Shown one piece after another: positions 28,011-36,571 of a DNA stretch of 64,000 nucleotides. The number at the start of each line of letters is the position of its first letter. Position 1 is the first letter of the stretch. The notes under the pieces are model-generated. The model was not told where the DNA came from, did no database searches, and was given only the letters and a program-made list of their open reading frames with translations. Both the position numbers and the translations under genes were made by a program. Source of the DNA: Lactiplantibacillus modestisalitolerans. Its GTDB lineage: Bacteria > Bacillota > Bacilli > Lactobacillales > Lactobacillaceae. Location: contig NZ_BJEA01000011.1 in the NCBI RefSeq assembly GCF_005405425.1, forward strand, positions 104,991 through 168,990. Reading direction: 5' to 3'.

Positions 28011-28556
28011 CTAGTCTTCCGTAGTTGAGATTGTTTTGACGACCCGCGCGGGCATTCCCGCCACCACGGTGTTAGCCGGAACGTCATGGGTCACCACCGC
28101 TCCGGCCGCCACGACCGCATTCTCGCCAATTGTCACCCCGGGCGTCACCGTTACGTTGGCTGCCAGCCAAGCATTGCGCTGAATATAGACTGGTGCTAAC
28201 GCTAAGTTGCGTCGCTTCGCCGGCGCCATTTGGTGGCTGACCGATGCAATTGTCACGTTCGGGCCAATCAAAACGTCATCCGCGATATAAATTCCACCAA
28301 GATCAACAAAAGTCGCCCCACTATTGATGAACACCCGCTCACCCAGATGAATATTGCGGCCAAAGTCAGTTGTCCATGGTAAGCGAATTTCGGTTGATGC
28401 GGCAACTGTCTCATTGGTGATTTCACTCACTCGCTGCCGAACCTCATCAGCTGAACGCACTCCCGTATTCAATTTCTGAACTAACGCTTGGTTACGACCC
28501 ACAATTTGGTCAATTTCTTCGTAGGCCGAGCTACTTAAATCTAATTGCTTCGTCAC
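28011..28556 (-). CDS. Hexapeptide-repeat O-acetyltransferase (maltose/galactoside type)
   Basis: A 181-residue left-handed beta-helix acetyltransferase. Repeats such as NIHLGERVFINSGATFVD and the ending GENAVVAAGAVVTHDVPANTVVAGMPARVVK are typical of the maltose/galactoside acetyltransferase group. The catalytic histidine lies in IASVSHQM. The N-terminal helical part differs from sugar acetyltransferases. It is divergent from the LysR gene, which may control it. Confidence 0.85.
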   Translation of the reverse strand: MTKQLDLSSSAYEEIDQIVGRNQALVQKLNTGVRSADEVRQRVSEITNETVAASTEIRLPWTTDFGRNIHLGERVFINSGATFVDLGGIYIADDVLIGPNVTIASVSHQMAPAKRRNLALAPVYIQRNAWLAANVTVTPGVTIGENAVVAAGAVVTHDVPANTVVAGMPARVVKTISTTED

Positions 28557-28580
28557 CTATTCCACCCCATTTCTTTCTGA

Positions 28581-28609
28581 TTGACACTAGTATACGGGCC
28601 CACTATGAT
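28581..28609 (+). promoter_or_regulatory. Consensus sigma-70 promoter of the LysR gene
   Basis: A perfect -35 TTGACA (28581-28586) and TATGAT (28604-28609) are exactly 17 bases apart. Confidence 0.75.
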
Positions 28610-28618
28610 AATGTTAAA

Positions 28619-28637
28619 TACTCATTTAAAATGGGTA
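28619..28637. promoter_or_regulatory. Inverted repeat overlapping the LysR transcript start
   Basis: TACTCAT-TTAAA-ATGGGTA is a 19-base inverted repeat with one mismatch. It starts about 10 bases past the -10 box, where a bound regulator would block transcription. Autoregulation by the LysR protein is a guess. Confidence 0.45.
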
Positions 28638-28671
28638 ACTATTACTTTTAATTATGCTAGGAGGAATAGCC

Positions 28672-29559
28672 ATGGATGTTCGCGTCTTACGCTATTTTAT
28701 TGCCATCTCTCAGGAACAGAATATTTCACACGCAGCGGCCCGCTTACACGTCTCGCAGCCAGCCCTCTCACGCCAAATTGCCGATCTCGAAACGCAGCTT
28801 GGCACCCAACTATTCGTTCGCGGTAACCGGCGGCTTAAATTAACTGAGGACGGTTACTACCTATTAGACCGGGCCACCGAGATCATTCACTTAGTCGATA
28901 AAACGACCCGCGATCTGCAACAACAGGAAACGTTTAGTGGCGTCCTCGACATCGGCGCCGGTGAGAGCCGTGCCGTTCAACCAATCATGACGGCAATTCA
29001 GCAAATCCGCCGCCAGTATCCCGCCGTTCACGTCAACCTGCAAAGCGGCGACGCCCTCAGCTTACTGGCACAGCTTGACCAGGGTAACTTAGAGTTCGCC
29101 CTCATGCTGGAGGCTAAGCCCTACCCAAACTATCACCACTTAAAGTTGCCCACGACTAATCAGTGGGGGCTACTCATGCGCCGGGATGAACCACTCGCAA
29201 CCGCAAGCGCCATTACGCCGGCTGACTTACTGGGGCGCCCGTTACTGACTTCGCGGCAAGCCGCGAATAACCAGCGTTTTCAGCAATGGAGTAACGGCCT
29301 AACGAGTCAGTATAACTACGTCGGCAGCTACAACCTAATCTTCAACGCTGGCCTGTTAGTTGAAACCGGTGCGTGCATGGCGTTAACCTACGACGGTTTA
29401 ATCGATACGACCGCCCATTCCCAGTTAGTCTTTCGTCCACTCACGCCGGCGTTGCGTGATCCGGTCACCCTAATTTGGAGTAAGGAGCGCCCGTTGCCGC
29501 GGGTGGGCCAGTTGTTTATTGAGACGTTGCGGACGTTAATTGAACCGGCCGCAAAATAA
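28672..29559 (+). CDS. LysR family transcriptional regulator
   Basis: A 295-residue LysR regulator with the N-terminal winged helix (LRYFIAISQEQNISHAAARL, HVSQPALSRQIADLE) and a CysB-type effector domain. The ATG at 28672 is set by CTAGGAGGAATAGCC. It is transcribed away from the acetyltransferase gene, the usual arrangement for a LysR protein and its target, but the effector is unknown. Confidence 0.9.
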   Translation: MDVRVLRYFIAISQEQNISHAAARLHVSQPALSRQIADLETQLGTQLFVRGNRRLKLTEDGYYLLDRATEIIHLVDKTTRDLQQQETFSGVLDIGAGESRAVQPIMTAIQQIRRQYPAVHVNLQSGDALSLLAQLDQGNLEFALMLEAKPYPNYHHLKLPTTNQWGLLMRRDEPLATASAITPADLLGRPLLTSRQAANNQRFQQWSNGLTSQYNYVGSYNLIFNAGLLVETGACMALTYDGLIDTTAHSQLVFRPLTPALRDPVTLIWSKERPLPRVGQLFIETLRTLIEPAAK

Positions 29560-29583
29560 AAATCAAAAATGAGCGCACAAAAA

Positions 29584-29620
29584 AACCGGGCATCCCGTCA
29601 TTACAACGGAATACCCGGTT
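29584..29620 (-). terminator. Intrinsic terminator of the rplJ-rplL operon
   Basis: On the minus strand AACCGGGTATTCCGT pairs with ACGGGATGCCCGGTT (few mismatches), followed by TTTTTTTG. It lies 26 bases after rplL. Confidence 0.9.
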
Positions 29621-29645
29621 AGATATTGTTACGTTAAGTAGAAGA

Positions 29646-30014
29646 CTACTTAAGGGTAACAACACCACCAACTTCTTCAAGCTTAGCCTTGATATCGTTG
29701 GCTTCGTCTTCTGAAACGCCTTCCTTAACAACTGAAGGTACGTTGTCAACAAGACCCTTAGCGTCTTTCAAGCCAAGACCAGTGATGTCACGAACAGCCT
29801 TGATAGCCTTAACCTTTTGGTCACCGGATTCAGTTAATTCAACATCGTATGAATCCTTAGCAGCGGCAGCGTCGCCACCAGCAGCGCCGGCTACGGCAAC
29901 TGGAGCTGAAGCTGAGACATCGAATTCGTCTTCGATAGCCTTAACTAAGTCGTTTAAATCTGAAATTGAAGCTTCTTTTAATGAGTCGATAATAGCATCT
30001 TTATCAAAAGCCAT
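29646..30014 (-). CDS. rplL: 50S ribosomal protein L7/L12
   Basis: The stalk protein of the 50S subunit, 122 residues. It has the N-terminal dimerisation domain ([20 protein letters not shown]), an Ala/Gly hinge ([19 protein letters not shown]) and a C-terminal factor-binding domain with [19 protein letters not shown]. The ATG at 30014 lies behind GGAGGAAC. It follows rplJ. Confidence 0.97.
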   Translation of the reverse strand: MAFDKDAIIDSLKEASISDLNDLVKAIEDEFDVSASAPVAVAGAAGGDAAAAKDSYDVELTESGDQKVKAIKAVRDITGLGLKDAKGLVDNVPSVVKEGVSEDEANDIKAKLEEVGGVVTLK

Positions 30015-30072
30015 TTTTTGTTCCTCCATTTTATATGAACTTATATTAGTTTTATTTTTTTACACCAACAGC

Positions 30073-30576
30073 TTAAGCTGCGTCTTCGTCGCCTTTTTCA
30101 GCAACCGCCTTAACAGCGTATGCAACGTTACGAACAGGTGCTTGTAACAAGTTAGCAATCGTAGCCAACAATTCTTCACGTGATGGCATCGTAGCGTATT
30201 CTTGAACAGTTTCAAGACTAGCAACTTTACCTTCGATCATCCCACCCTTAAGTTCAAGGGCTTCAGCGGTCTTCGCGAAGTTAGCCAAGATTTTAGCAGG
30301 AGCAACTGGGTCTTCTTCGGAGAAGGCAACGGCAGTAGGACCAGCAAAAACAGGCTTTAAGTCGTCGTAACCAGCTTTTTCAGCTGCACGTACCATGATC
30401 TTGTTCTTGATAACGCGCATCTTAACGCCAGCTTCACGCAATTGCTTACGTAAATCAGTCACTTCTTCAACTGTCAAACCACGATAATCAACGACAATCG
30501 CTGAAACGGAGTTCTTTAATTGTTCTGCAACTTCTTCGACTTCTTTTGCTTTAACAGCAATCGTTTCTTTACTCAA
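30073..30576 (-). CDS. rplJ: 50S ribosomal protein L10
   Basis: L10 anchors L7/L12 to 23S rRNA and represses its own mRNA. The 167-residue protein starts at TTG 30576 ([15 protein letters not shown]), eight bases after GGAGG. It has [20 protein letters not shown] and the C-terminal L12-binding helix. An L10 leader lies just upstream. Confidence 0.96.
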   Translation of the reverse strand: MSKETIAVKAKEVEEVAEQLKNSVSAIVVDYRGLTVEEVTDLRKQLREAGVKMRVIKNKIMVRAAEKAGYDDLKPVFAGPTAVAFSEEDPVAPAKILANFAKTAEALELKGGMIEGKVASLETVQEYATMPSREELLATIANLLQAPVRNVAYAVKAVAEKGDEDAA

Positions 30577-30611
30577 CAGATTCACCTCCCAGAATTTTGG
30601 TTCAGGGATTT

Positions 30612-30725
30612 ATAAAAAAATCCCTATGTCCACCAAGACATAGAGAAAAAACAATGTCCTCGGCAGGTAATTAATTAAGGCCGTGATGGCCGCCTGAGTC
30701 TTAGGTAGAGATATAACTTAACCTC
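30612..30725 (-). promoter_or_regulatory. Ribosomal protein L10 leader with attenuator
   Basis: The minus strand shows the Firmicutes L10 leader features: CCTAAGAC...CAGGCGGCC (about 30683-30710), CCTTAATTAATTACC, and TGCCGAGG, followed by the hairpin CTATGTC/GACATAG (30624-30643) and TTTTTTT (30614-30620). L10, or its complex with L12, binding the leader sets read-through into rplJL. Matched from memory of the family pattern. Confidence 0.8.
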
Positions 30726-30777
30726 TAGTAATCTATCACAGATTACCTACGGGGTCAATTGTTTTAAATAATTATCC

Positions 30778-31467
30778 TTAAAATGATGCTAAGTCAACCC
30801 GAACTGCTGGAGTAAAGGTTGAAGTAACAACCAAGTTTTGGACGTAAGTCCCACGAACTGATGCAGGACGAGCCTTAACGATGGTATCTTGAATGGTCTT
30901 GAAGTTACCAACTAACTTGTCCGTATCAAATGAGATCTTACCAACTGGAACGTGCACGTTTCCGTCGCGGTCAGTCCGGTAAGTCACCTTACCAGCTTTT
31001 GAGTCGCTAACGGCTTTGGTAACGTCCATCGTAACCGTACCAGTCTTAGGGTTAGGCATTAAGCCCTTAGGTCCAAGAACCCGCCCTAAACGACCAACTT
31101 TGGCCATCATGTCAGGCGTTGCGATTGCGACATCAAAGTCTAACCAACCGTCTTGAATCCGTGCAACTAAGTCGTCGTCACCGACAACGTCAGCACCGGC
31201 AGCTTCAGCTTCCTTAGCCTTGTCACCCTTCGCAAATACGATAACGGTTTGTTCTTTACCAGTACCGTTAGGAAGGACAACCGCGCCACGAAGTTGTTGG
31301 TCGGCTTGCTTTGTATCAACGTTCAATTTGAATGCAACTTCAACGGTTGCGTCAAACTTTGCGAAATCCATTTTTTTGACCAAGTCTACCGCTTCCGTTA
31401 CATCGTAAGCTTTGTCACGATCAACGAGCTTAGCGGCTTCTTGGTATTGTTTACTTTTCTTTGCCAT
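30778..31467 (-). CDS. rplA: 50S ribosomal protein L1
   Basis: L1 of the stalk region, 229 residues, normal length. Motifs include [25 protein letters not shown] and [18 protein letters not shown], the L1 signature. GGAGGAAAACAC precedes the ATG. It follows rplK; in many bacteria L1 also represses this message. Confidence 0.97.
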   Translation of the reverse strand: MAKKSKQYQEAAKLVDRDKAYDVTEAVDLVKKMDFAKFDATVEVAFKLNVDTKQADQQLRGAVVLPNGTGKEQTVIVFAKGDKAKEAEAAGADVVGDDDLVARIQDGWLDFDVAIATPDMMAKVGRLGRVLGPKGLMPNPKTGTVTMDVTKAVSDSKAGKVTYRTDRDGNVHVPVGKISFDTDKLVGNFKTIQDTIVKARPASVRGTYVQNLVVTSTFTPAVRVDLASF

Positions 31468-31568
31468 CTAAGTGTTTTCCTCCTTGCAAATGTGGTTCAA
31501 ACGGAGATTTCCTCCCACTTGACACATTCATTTTGATGAAGTGTCCGACTTACTCGATTAGTAGTGAA

Positions 31569-31994
31569 TTAGCCTTCGACAGTGAATCCCATACTACGAG
31601 CAGTACCTTCGATCATGCGCATAGCTGCTTCAACGTCAGCTGCGTTTAGATCTTGCATTTTAGTTTCGGCGATTTGCTTAACTTGATCCTTGGTTACAGT
31701 TGCAACCTTCTTCGTGTTAGGTTCACCGGAACCACTTTCAACACCAGCAGCTTTCTTTAAAAGAACGGCAGCAGGTGGGGTCTTAGTGATGAAGTCGAAT
31801 GAACGATCTTCGTACACCGTGATCACAACGGGGATGATCATACCGGCTTGATCAGCGGTACGAGCATTGAAATCCTTTGTGAATCCCATGATATTGATAC
31901 CTGCTTGACCTAATGCTGGGCCAACTGGCGGAGCAGGTGTTGCTTTGCCCGCAGGAATTTGTAATTTAACAACGTTAGCTACTTTTTTAGCCAC
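31569..31994 (-). CDS. rplK: 50S ribosomal protein L11
   Basis: L11 of the GTPase-associated centre. GTG at 31994 behind AAGGAGGAATG gives 141 residues, exactly the usual length ([20 protein letters not shown]). [14 protein letters not shown] and the RNA-binding C-terminal domain are intact. It is separated from nusG by an inserted hydrolase gene. Confidence 0.97.
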   Translation of the reverse strand: MAKKVANVVKLQIPAGKATPAPPVGPALGQAGINIMGFTKDFNARTADQAGMIIPVVITVYEDRSFDFITKTPPAAVLLKKAAGVESGSGEPNTKKVATVTKDQVKQIAETKMQDLNAADVEAAMRMIEGTARSMGFTVEG

Positions 31995-32083
31995 GAGACA
32001 TTCCTCCTTAGTCCGTGATGTGGTAAATGGAGCTGAGTTTTTGCTCCTCCCACGTAAACGTGCATACGTGACGCACATTTAGC

Positions 32084-32112
32084 ATTCTACCACATCTATT
32101 ATTGCTCATCAA
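32084..32112 (-). promoter_or_regulatory. Probable rplK-rplA promoter
   Basis: On the minus strand TTGATG (32107-32112) and TAGAAT (32084-32089) are 17 bases apart, the latter with an extended TG. It lies at the end of the hydrolase gene, about 90 bases ahead of rplK. Confidence 0.65.
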
Positions 32113-32990
32113 GCGTTTTTTTCCGTTCCTAATTGCGGGTACAGAAACTGGGCGATGCGCCGATCAACGTCGTAATTTTCGTGCAACCGTGAGTGCCGCG
32201 CATTTTTGCCGTGCACAATAAACTCTTGGTATTGCGTTCGGGTGGTTGGTAATAAAAACCTTAGGGATAAAGCACTATTAACCGCAACCGCCCCATCACT
32301 CTGCGCGGCATCCCCGATGTTACCGGCGATGTTTAAATACGAAATCGTATTCGGCAGCCGTTGCAACGTCCGCAAAAAATAATTGTAAACCGGGGTCGTT
32401 TGGGTCGGCCCCGCAGCAGTTAGCGGGTGATTTTCGATTGGGTGGGTGTTGATGCCCACCTCGTGGTCGTTAAACGGGGCCCCAATCGTCACCACGCGGC
32501 GCACTTCCGGTAAGTTAACCCGCTTCGCCGCGCCGGTCAAATATTGAAATAAAACCACCCCGCCCATTGAATGGGCGACCAGGTTCATTGTTTGAACGTG
32601 CTCATGGGTCATTAAATACTTAACGACCGCTAGCACCCCATCCGCTTGTTGACGGACCGCGGCGCGCGGATTCGCAAAAATCAGCTGCACCATCGGCCGG
32701 TATGAATCCAATTGACCGCTCACCCGCAAATGGTTATGGCGGTCAATTAGCACAACTAGCGATTTATTCGCAATCCCGGCAATAACAAACCGCCGCAGCA
32801 TCCCGCCAAACGAGAAGCGGTTGCCCGCATACCCCGGAATAAACAGCGTCACGGCACTATCATCCGCATTAGCCGGCGCAGGTTGTTGCGCCAAGCGCTG
32901 GGGGCGACCATACCACCAAAAGCGGACCGCTAAGCGACCAACGATGATCACTATTAGTAGACTAAGCAACGCTAAAATGACGTTAACCAC
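32109..32990 (-). CDS. Alpha/beta hydrolase, DUF915 family (membrane-anchored)
   Basis: A 293-residue protein with an N-terminal hydrophobic helix (VILALLSLLIVIIVG) and an alpha/beta hydrolase fold. Visible are FIPGYAGNRFSFGGM, the nucleophile elbow VAHSMGG and a late SDGAVAVNSA carrying the probable Asp; a C-terminal His lies in GKNARHSRLHEN. Such DUF915 proteins are common in lactobacilli with no known substrate. The start is GTG at 32990. It sits between nusG and rplK, which are usually adjacent. Confidence 0.83.
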   Translation of the reverse strand: MVNVILALLSLLIVIIVGRLAVRFWWYGRPQRLAQQPAPANADDSAVTLFIPGYAGNRFSFGGMLRRFVIAGIANKSLVVLIDRHNHLRVSGQLDSYRPMVQLIFANPRAAVRQQADGVLAVVKYLMTHEHVQTMNLVAHSMGGVVLFQYLTGAAKRVNLPEVRRVVTIGAPFNDHEVGINTHPIENHPLTAAGPTQTTPVYNYFLRTLQRLPNTISYLNIAGNIGDAAQSDGAVAVNSALSLRFLLPTTRTQYQEFIVHGKNARHSRLHENYDVDRRIAQFLYPQLGTEKNA

Positions 32991-33038
32991 CGTCCATCAC
33001 CAACCTCTTTACCATCATTGGTGCGTTGTTAACGCGCC

Positions 33039-33587
33039 TTAGTGAATTTCGTCAACCTGATCAAAGTCTAATTCGGTACTCGTTTCCCGGCCGAACATGT
33101 TGATGTTAACTTTAAGTTTCATCTTTTCATTATCGATATCCGTAATTTCACCAGAAAGTCCGGAGAAGGCGCCGTCAATAATGGTTACTTGTTCGCCAAC
33201 TTCAACGTTCAACTCAGTATGCCGAGCACTCATGCCTAATTGGTGCAGAATTTGTTCCGCTTCTTCTGGCAACAGTGGCGTTGGTTTACTCCCTTGACCG
33301 TGGGAACCCAAGAAGCCAGTTACCCCAGGAGTGTTTCGCACGATGTACCAAGCTTGGTCGGTCATTACCATTTCAACGAGGACGTAGCCTGGGAAGACCT
33401 TCTTCATTTCGACCTTATCCTTACCATTCTTTACTTCGTGAGTTTCTTCTTCAGGAACAACCACCCGGAAAATGTTATCTTCCATCCCCATTGATTGGGC
33501 CCGGGATTCCAAGTTTGTTTTGACCTTATTTTCGTAACCAGCGTAAGTGTGTAAGACGTACCACTTTTTTTCAACAGATTCGACCAT
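33039..33587 (-). CDS. nusG: Transcription termination/antitermination protein NusG
   Basis: NusG binds RNA polymerase and modulates pausing. The 182-residue protein has KKWYVLHTYAGYENKVK, PGYVLVEMVMTDQAWYIVRNTPGVTGF and the C-terminal KOW motif (VTIIDGAFSGLSGEITDID). AAAGGAG precedes the ATG. It follows secE, with a terminator-like hairpin between. Confidence 0.97.
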   Translation of the reverse strand: MVESVEKKWYVLHTYAGYENKVKTNLESRAQSMGMEDNIFRVVVPEEETHEVKNGKDKVEMKKVFPGYVLVEMVMTDQAWYIVRNTPGVTGFLGSHGQGSKPTPLLPEEAEQILHQLGMSARHTELNVEVGEQVTIIDGAFSGLSGEITDIDNEKMKLKVNINMFGRETSTELDFDQVDEIH

Positions 33588-33628
33588 GATTAAACTCCTT
33601 TATATATTAGCTTGCGGCAAAATAAAAA

Positions 33629-33648
33629 AACCTCGCCAAGACGAAGTT
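33629..33648 (-). terminator. Terminator-like hairpin between secE and nusG
   Basis: On the minus strand AACTTCG pairs with CGAGGTT (with one G-T pair) and is followed by TTTTTTTATTTT. A promoter for nusG would then lie in 33588-33628, or read-through is partial. Confidence 0.65.
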
Positions 33649-33693
33649 TTCTTTCAATGACCATAGTATAACAAATTTTTAAATAAAAAACCA

Positions 33694-33879
33694 TTAATGC
33701 CAAGATGTCAGCATTTGTAAGAGTAACTGGATAATCCAGTCAAATAACGCGAAGAAGGCCACGAAGAACAGCGACGTTGAAATCACAGTCCATGAGTCGC
33801 GCCGGTTTTCACGCCAAGTTGGCCAAGTCACGTTTTTCATTTCGTGGCGGACCTGACCAAAGAATCTAAATAAACGCAT
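33694..33879 (-). CDS. secE: Preprotein translocase subunit SecE
   Basis: A 61-residue single-span SecE. The amphipathic segment RHEMKNVTWPTWRENRRDS precedes one membrane helix (TSLFFVAFFALFDWIIQLLL). It clamps SecY in the translocon. rpmG ends 11 bases upstream. Confidence 0.95.
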   Translation of the reverse strand: MRLFRFFGQVRHEMKNVTWPTWRENRRDSWTVISTSLFFVAFFALFDWIIQLLLQMLTSWH

Positions 33880-33890
33880 AATTAATCCCC

Positions 33891-34040
33891 CTACCGCGTT
33901 TCGCGATGAAGTGTGTGTTTACCACAATATTTACAAAACTTTTTAACTTCTAAGCGGTCTGTGCGGTTCGGATTCGACGCAACCGTATAGTTCCGTGAGC
34001 CACATACCGTGCAGGCTAAGGCAACTTTTTTCTGAGCCAT
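33891..34040 (-). CDS. rpmG: 50S ribosomal protein L33
   Basis: A 49-residue gene read directly from the sequence: it starts [20 protein letters not shown] and ends [17 protein letters not shown]. All four zinc-binding cysteines are present (CTVC and CKYC), so this is the zinc-containing form of L33. GGAGGTCATTTGA precedes the ATG. Position ahead of secE-nusG is canonical. Confidence 0.95.
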   Translation of the reverse strand: MAQKKVALACTVCGSRNYTVASNPNRTDRLEVKKFCKYCGKHTLHRETR

Positions 34041-34095
34041 TCAAATGACCTCCATACTTAATCAGGTTTAACAGTAGCATGGAATTTTTTGAATG

Positions 34096-34665
34096 TCAAT
34101 TTGTCGAAACAGGCGTCAGAAGTTGCCGGAGCTTACGGCGGCACCGATCCATTGCGTTCAGTACCGGATTCAGCTCAACTTGCAACAACTGGGCAATTGC
34201 TTGGGGGGACAAGCCTTGCAATAGCGCTGCAAAGACTTCCCCTTCAAAGGTCGAGCACAGGTCCGCAAAGGCAGCCAACTGCTGATGAACGTACACCACG
34301 TCTAATGGCGAAACGACTAGCACCGCAAACTGACCAATGAGCTCTTCATCCGATGCGTCCAGCGATAGGAGTTCCTGTTCTGGGCAACGCTTCTTAGCCC
34401 GCGAGCGCCGTAACAGGTCAATAATTTGATTATTTAAAACAAGTTTATAAAACGCGCCAAACGAGCAGTTATTCTGGTTGTCGTACTGCTGGGCGGCCCG
34501 ATGAATCGCAATCCGGGCTTCCTGTTTCCAGTCCTCTTCGTCAAACTGGCGAAGATAAAACTGGCGCCGCAACTTCCAAACTACCGGTAAATACTGATTT
34601 GCTAACTTGAGAATACTTTGATTATCACCGCGAGCTGCTAATGCGATCAACTGTTGTTCATTCAA
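34096..34665 (-). CDS. Sigma-70 family RNA polymerase sigma factor (SigH/ComX-like)
   Basis: A small sigma factor of about 189 residues. Region 2 is clear: LANQYLPVVWKLRRQF, FDEEDWKQEARIAIHRAAQQYD and FYKLVLNNQIIDLLRR. Region 4 is weak (QALAQLLQ-type helix near the C-terminus). TTG at 34665 with GAGG upstream is preferred; a TTG at 34695 is possible. It occupies the sigH locus between yacP and rpmG. In lactobacilli such genes are SigH/ComX-like; whether it drives competence genes is unknown. Confidence 0.8.
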   Translation of the reverse strand: MNEQQLIALAARGDNQSILKLANQYLPVVWKLRRQFYLRQFDEEDWKQEARIAIHRAAQQYDNQNNCSFGAFYKLVLNNQIIDLLRRSRAKKRCPEQELLSLDASDEELIGQFAVLVVSPLDVVYVHQQLAAFADLCSTFEGEVFAALLQGLSPQAIAQLLQVELNPVLNAMDRCRRKLRQLLTPVSTN

Positions 34666-34683
34666 GTGGCATTCCTCATTTCG

Positions 34684-34701
34684 GTGGTTTTCCAAAACCG
34701 A
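34684..34701. repeat. Palindrome upstream of the sigma factor
   Basis: GGTTTTCCAAAACC is a perfect 14-base palindrome immediately 5' of the chosen start. It could be an operator or an mRNA hairpin. Confidence 0.4.
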
Positions 34702-34849
34702 ATCCCTAAATCCGTAGTCTCAATATACCGACTGCGACCTCCCAAAACAAGCGAACATACGTTTTAATTTACACTAAAAACTAATCAAACAATTAATTAA
34801 TTATTGATTATAAAATCCCTGTTAAGCGCACCGTTACGCGCTTAATATT

Positions 34850-35395
34850 TCACTTATGATGATGTTTAACATGATCACGTTCCAACTGCTGACGATAATG
34901 GTCCAACGCTAGCAGCTGGTCTTCATTCCACGGTGATTTGCGAACGCGCCCCTGAACCTGCGTCCCTTCCGCCGCGTGGCGGACTTCTTTCAATGCCATG
35001 TGCACACGTTTTCGTAGTTCAAGTGCCGGCACGCGGAGGGCGCCTTCAGAGAAAATCACCCACTGCTCGGCCTGATCACTCGTCGCCACCGTCACCTGTA
35101 AAACACGGGACTGCTTTTCAGCCGCGTACTTTTCAATATAACTATCAGCCGTTTGATCCTTGCTCGTCCAAACAATCTCTAAATCTGCTTGCCGGTAGCT
35201 CTTTGAATTTCCCGGAACGTACATCGCGTCAAATATTAGGCTGATATTTAAGCCGGTAATTTTTTTATATTCCGTCAAAACGTTAATCAGCTCATCACGC
35301 GCTTCTGGTAACCGCCCCGACTCTTTTAAGTGGGCCAATTCGGGCCAATTACCAATCATATTATATGCATCTACGATTAACAGTTGTTGTTTCAT
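34850..35395 (-). CDS. yacP: NYN-domain endoribonuclease (Rae1/YacP)
   Basis: A 181-residue NYN/PIN-like protein starting MKQQLLIVDAYNMIGNWPEL, the acidic active-site motif of YacP, whose Bacillus form (Rae1) cuts mRNA on the ribosome. The C-terminal RKSPWNEDQLLALDHYRQQLERD is basic and helical. The ATG at 35395 is chosen over a TTG 12 bases upstream. It overlaps the rlmB stop region. Confidence 0.9.
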   Translation of the reverse strand: MKQQLLIVDAYNMIGNWPELAHLKESGRLPEARDELINVLTEYKKITGLNISLIFDAMYVPGNSKSYRQADLEIVWTSKDQTADSYIEKYAAEKQSRVLQVTVATSDQAEQWVIFSEGALRVPALELRKRVHMALKEVRHAAEGTQVQGRVRKSPWNEDQLLALDHYRQQLERDHVKHHHK

Positions 35396-35396
35396 A

Positions 35397-36170
35397 TTAA
35401 TTTCCAAGTGGGTGGCGCGACGTAAAGCCCTGATAAATTAACAGGCTCGCCGCAACACTCGCGTTCAAACTCTGAACGTGACCAATCATTGGAATGGTCA
35501 ACATTTCATCAACCTGCTTCTTTAAAAGTGGGGCGATGCCCTTACCTTCATTCCCAATAATTAAGCCAACCGGACCATGGGCGTCCCATTGCCGGTAATC
35601 CGTCCCGTGCATGTCCGTTCCAAAAATCCACAAGCCTTGCGTTTGTAATTGCTTCACGGTTTGAACCAGGTTGGTGACCCGGGCCACTTTCACGTGTTCA
35701 ATTGCCCCCGTCGACGTTTTAGCGACGGTACTCGTCAAACCAACAGCCCGCCGTTTTGGAATAATAATACCATGCACGCCAGCCGCGTCGGCGGTCCGCA
35801 TGATGGAACCTAAGTTATGCGGGTCTTCAATATTATCTAAAATTAAGAAGAATGGGGCTTCGTCCTTTTCCTTAGCCACCGCGAAGAGCTCGTCAATGCT
35901 TGCGTATTCAAACGCTGCAACGCCGACCGCAACGCCTTGGTGGTTCGCATTATCGGTTAGCCGATCTAACTTTTGCTTCGGTACGTACTGAACAATCAGG
36001 TTGCGTTTCTTCGCAATTTTGGCAATGTCGTTTAACACGTCGGCTTGTAACCCGCTCTGAATAAAGACCTTATTGATCTGTTGATCACTTTTAATTGCCG
36101 CCATCGCGGGGTGGCGCCCAATCACAAAGTCTGCGGGCGCGTTTGTTTGGTTCCGTTCATCATTTGACAC
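35397..36170 (-). CDS. rlmB: 23S rRNA (guanosine2251-2'-O)-methyltransferase
   Basis: A SPOUT (TrmH-type) methyltransferase of 257 residues. Motif 1 is [22 protein letters not shown], with motifs 2 and 3 in [21 protein letters not shown] and [23 protein letters not shown] at 36170 lies behind GGGAGGG. It overlaps the end of mrnC. Confidence 0.95.
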   Translation of the reverse strand: MSNDERNQTNAPADFVIGRHPAMAAIKSDQQINKVFIQSGLQADVLNDIAKIAKKRNLIVQYVPKQKLDRLTDNANHQGVAVGVAAFEYASIDELFAVAKEKDEAPFFLILDNIEDPHNLGSIMRTADAAGVHGIIIPKRRAVGLTSTVAKTSTGAIEHVKVARVTNLVQTVKQLQTQGLWIFGTDMHGTDYRQWDAHGPVGLIIGNEGKGIAPLLKKQVDEMLTIPMIGHVQSLNASVAASLLIYQGFTSRHPLGN

Positions 36171-36570
36171 TTGAAACCCTCCCTTCATCTACTTGTTGAA
36201 TACACCATTGGGCCAGCGTCGCAATGCGCGCTTGCTGGTTCGTCAATTGTAAGTAACCGAAAACGGCCTCAAAACCGGTTGAGACCCGGTACGTCAAGAC
36301 GTCGGTATGCTTCGCCGACGTGTGACTCTTAGCATTGCGACCACGTTTAAAAACTTCCGTTTCAGTTGCGGTTAGGACGTCATCTGCCTGCATCCGCTCA
36401 ATCAACGCCGCCTGGGCCTTAGCCGAAACGTAGTGGGTCGCATGGTGGTGGAGCTTAGTTGGCTTGGTATAGCCAAGTTCGAGCATGTGTTGCCGAATAA
36501 ACGGTTCGTAGACCGCGTCACCGAGGTACGCGAGTGCGATCCCGTTTAATTGCTGATAATCAACTTGCAT
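36160..36570 (-). CDS. mrnC: Mini-ribonuclease III
   Basis: A 136-residue RNase III-like nuclease lacking the dsRNA-binding domain, with [21 protein letters not shown] as the catalytic core and [10 protein letters not shown] and [17 protein letters not shown] following. It matures 23S rRNA in Bacillus. It is one base after cysS and overlaps rlmB. Confidence 0.94.
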   Translation of the reverse strand: MQVDYQQLNGIALAYLGDAVYEPFIRQHMLELGYTKPTKLHHHATHYVSAKAQAALIERMQADDVLTATETEVFKRGRNAKSHTSAKHTDVLTYRVSTGFEAVFGYLQLTNQQARIATLAQWCIQQVDEGRVSSVK

Positions 36571-36571
36571 A

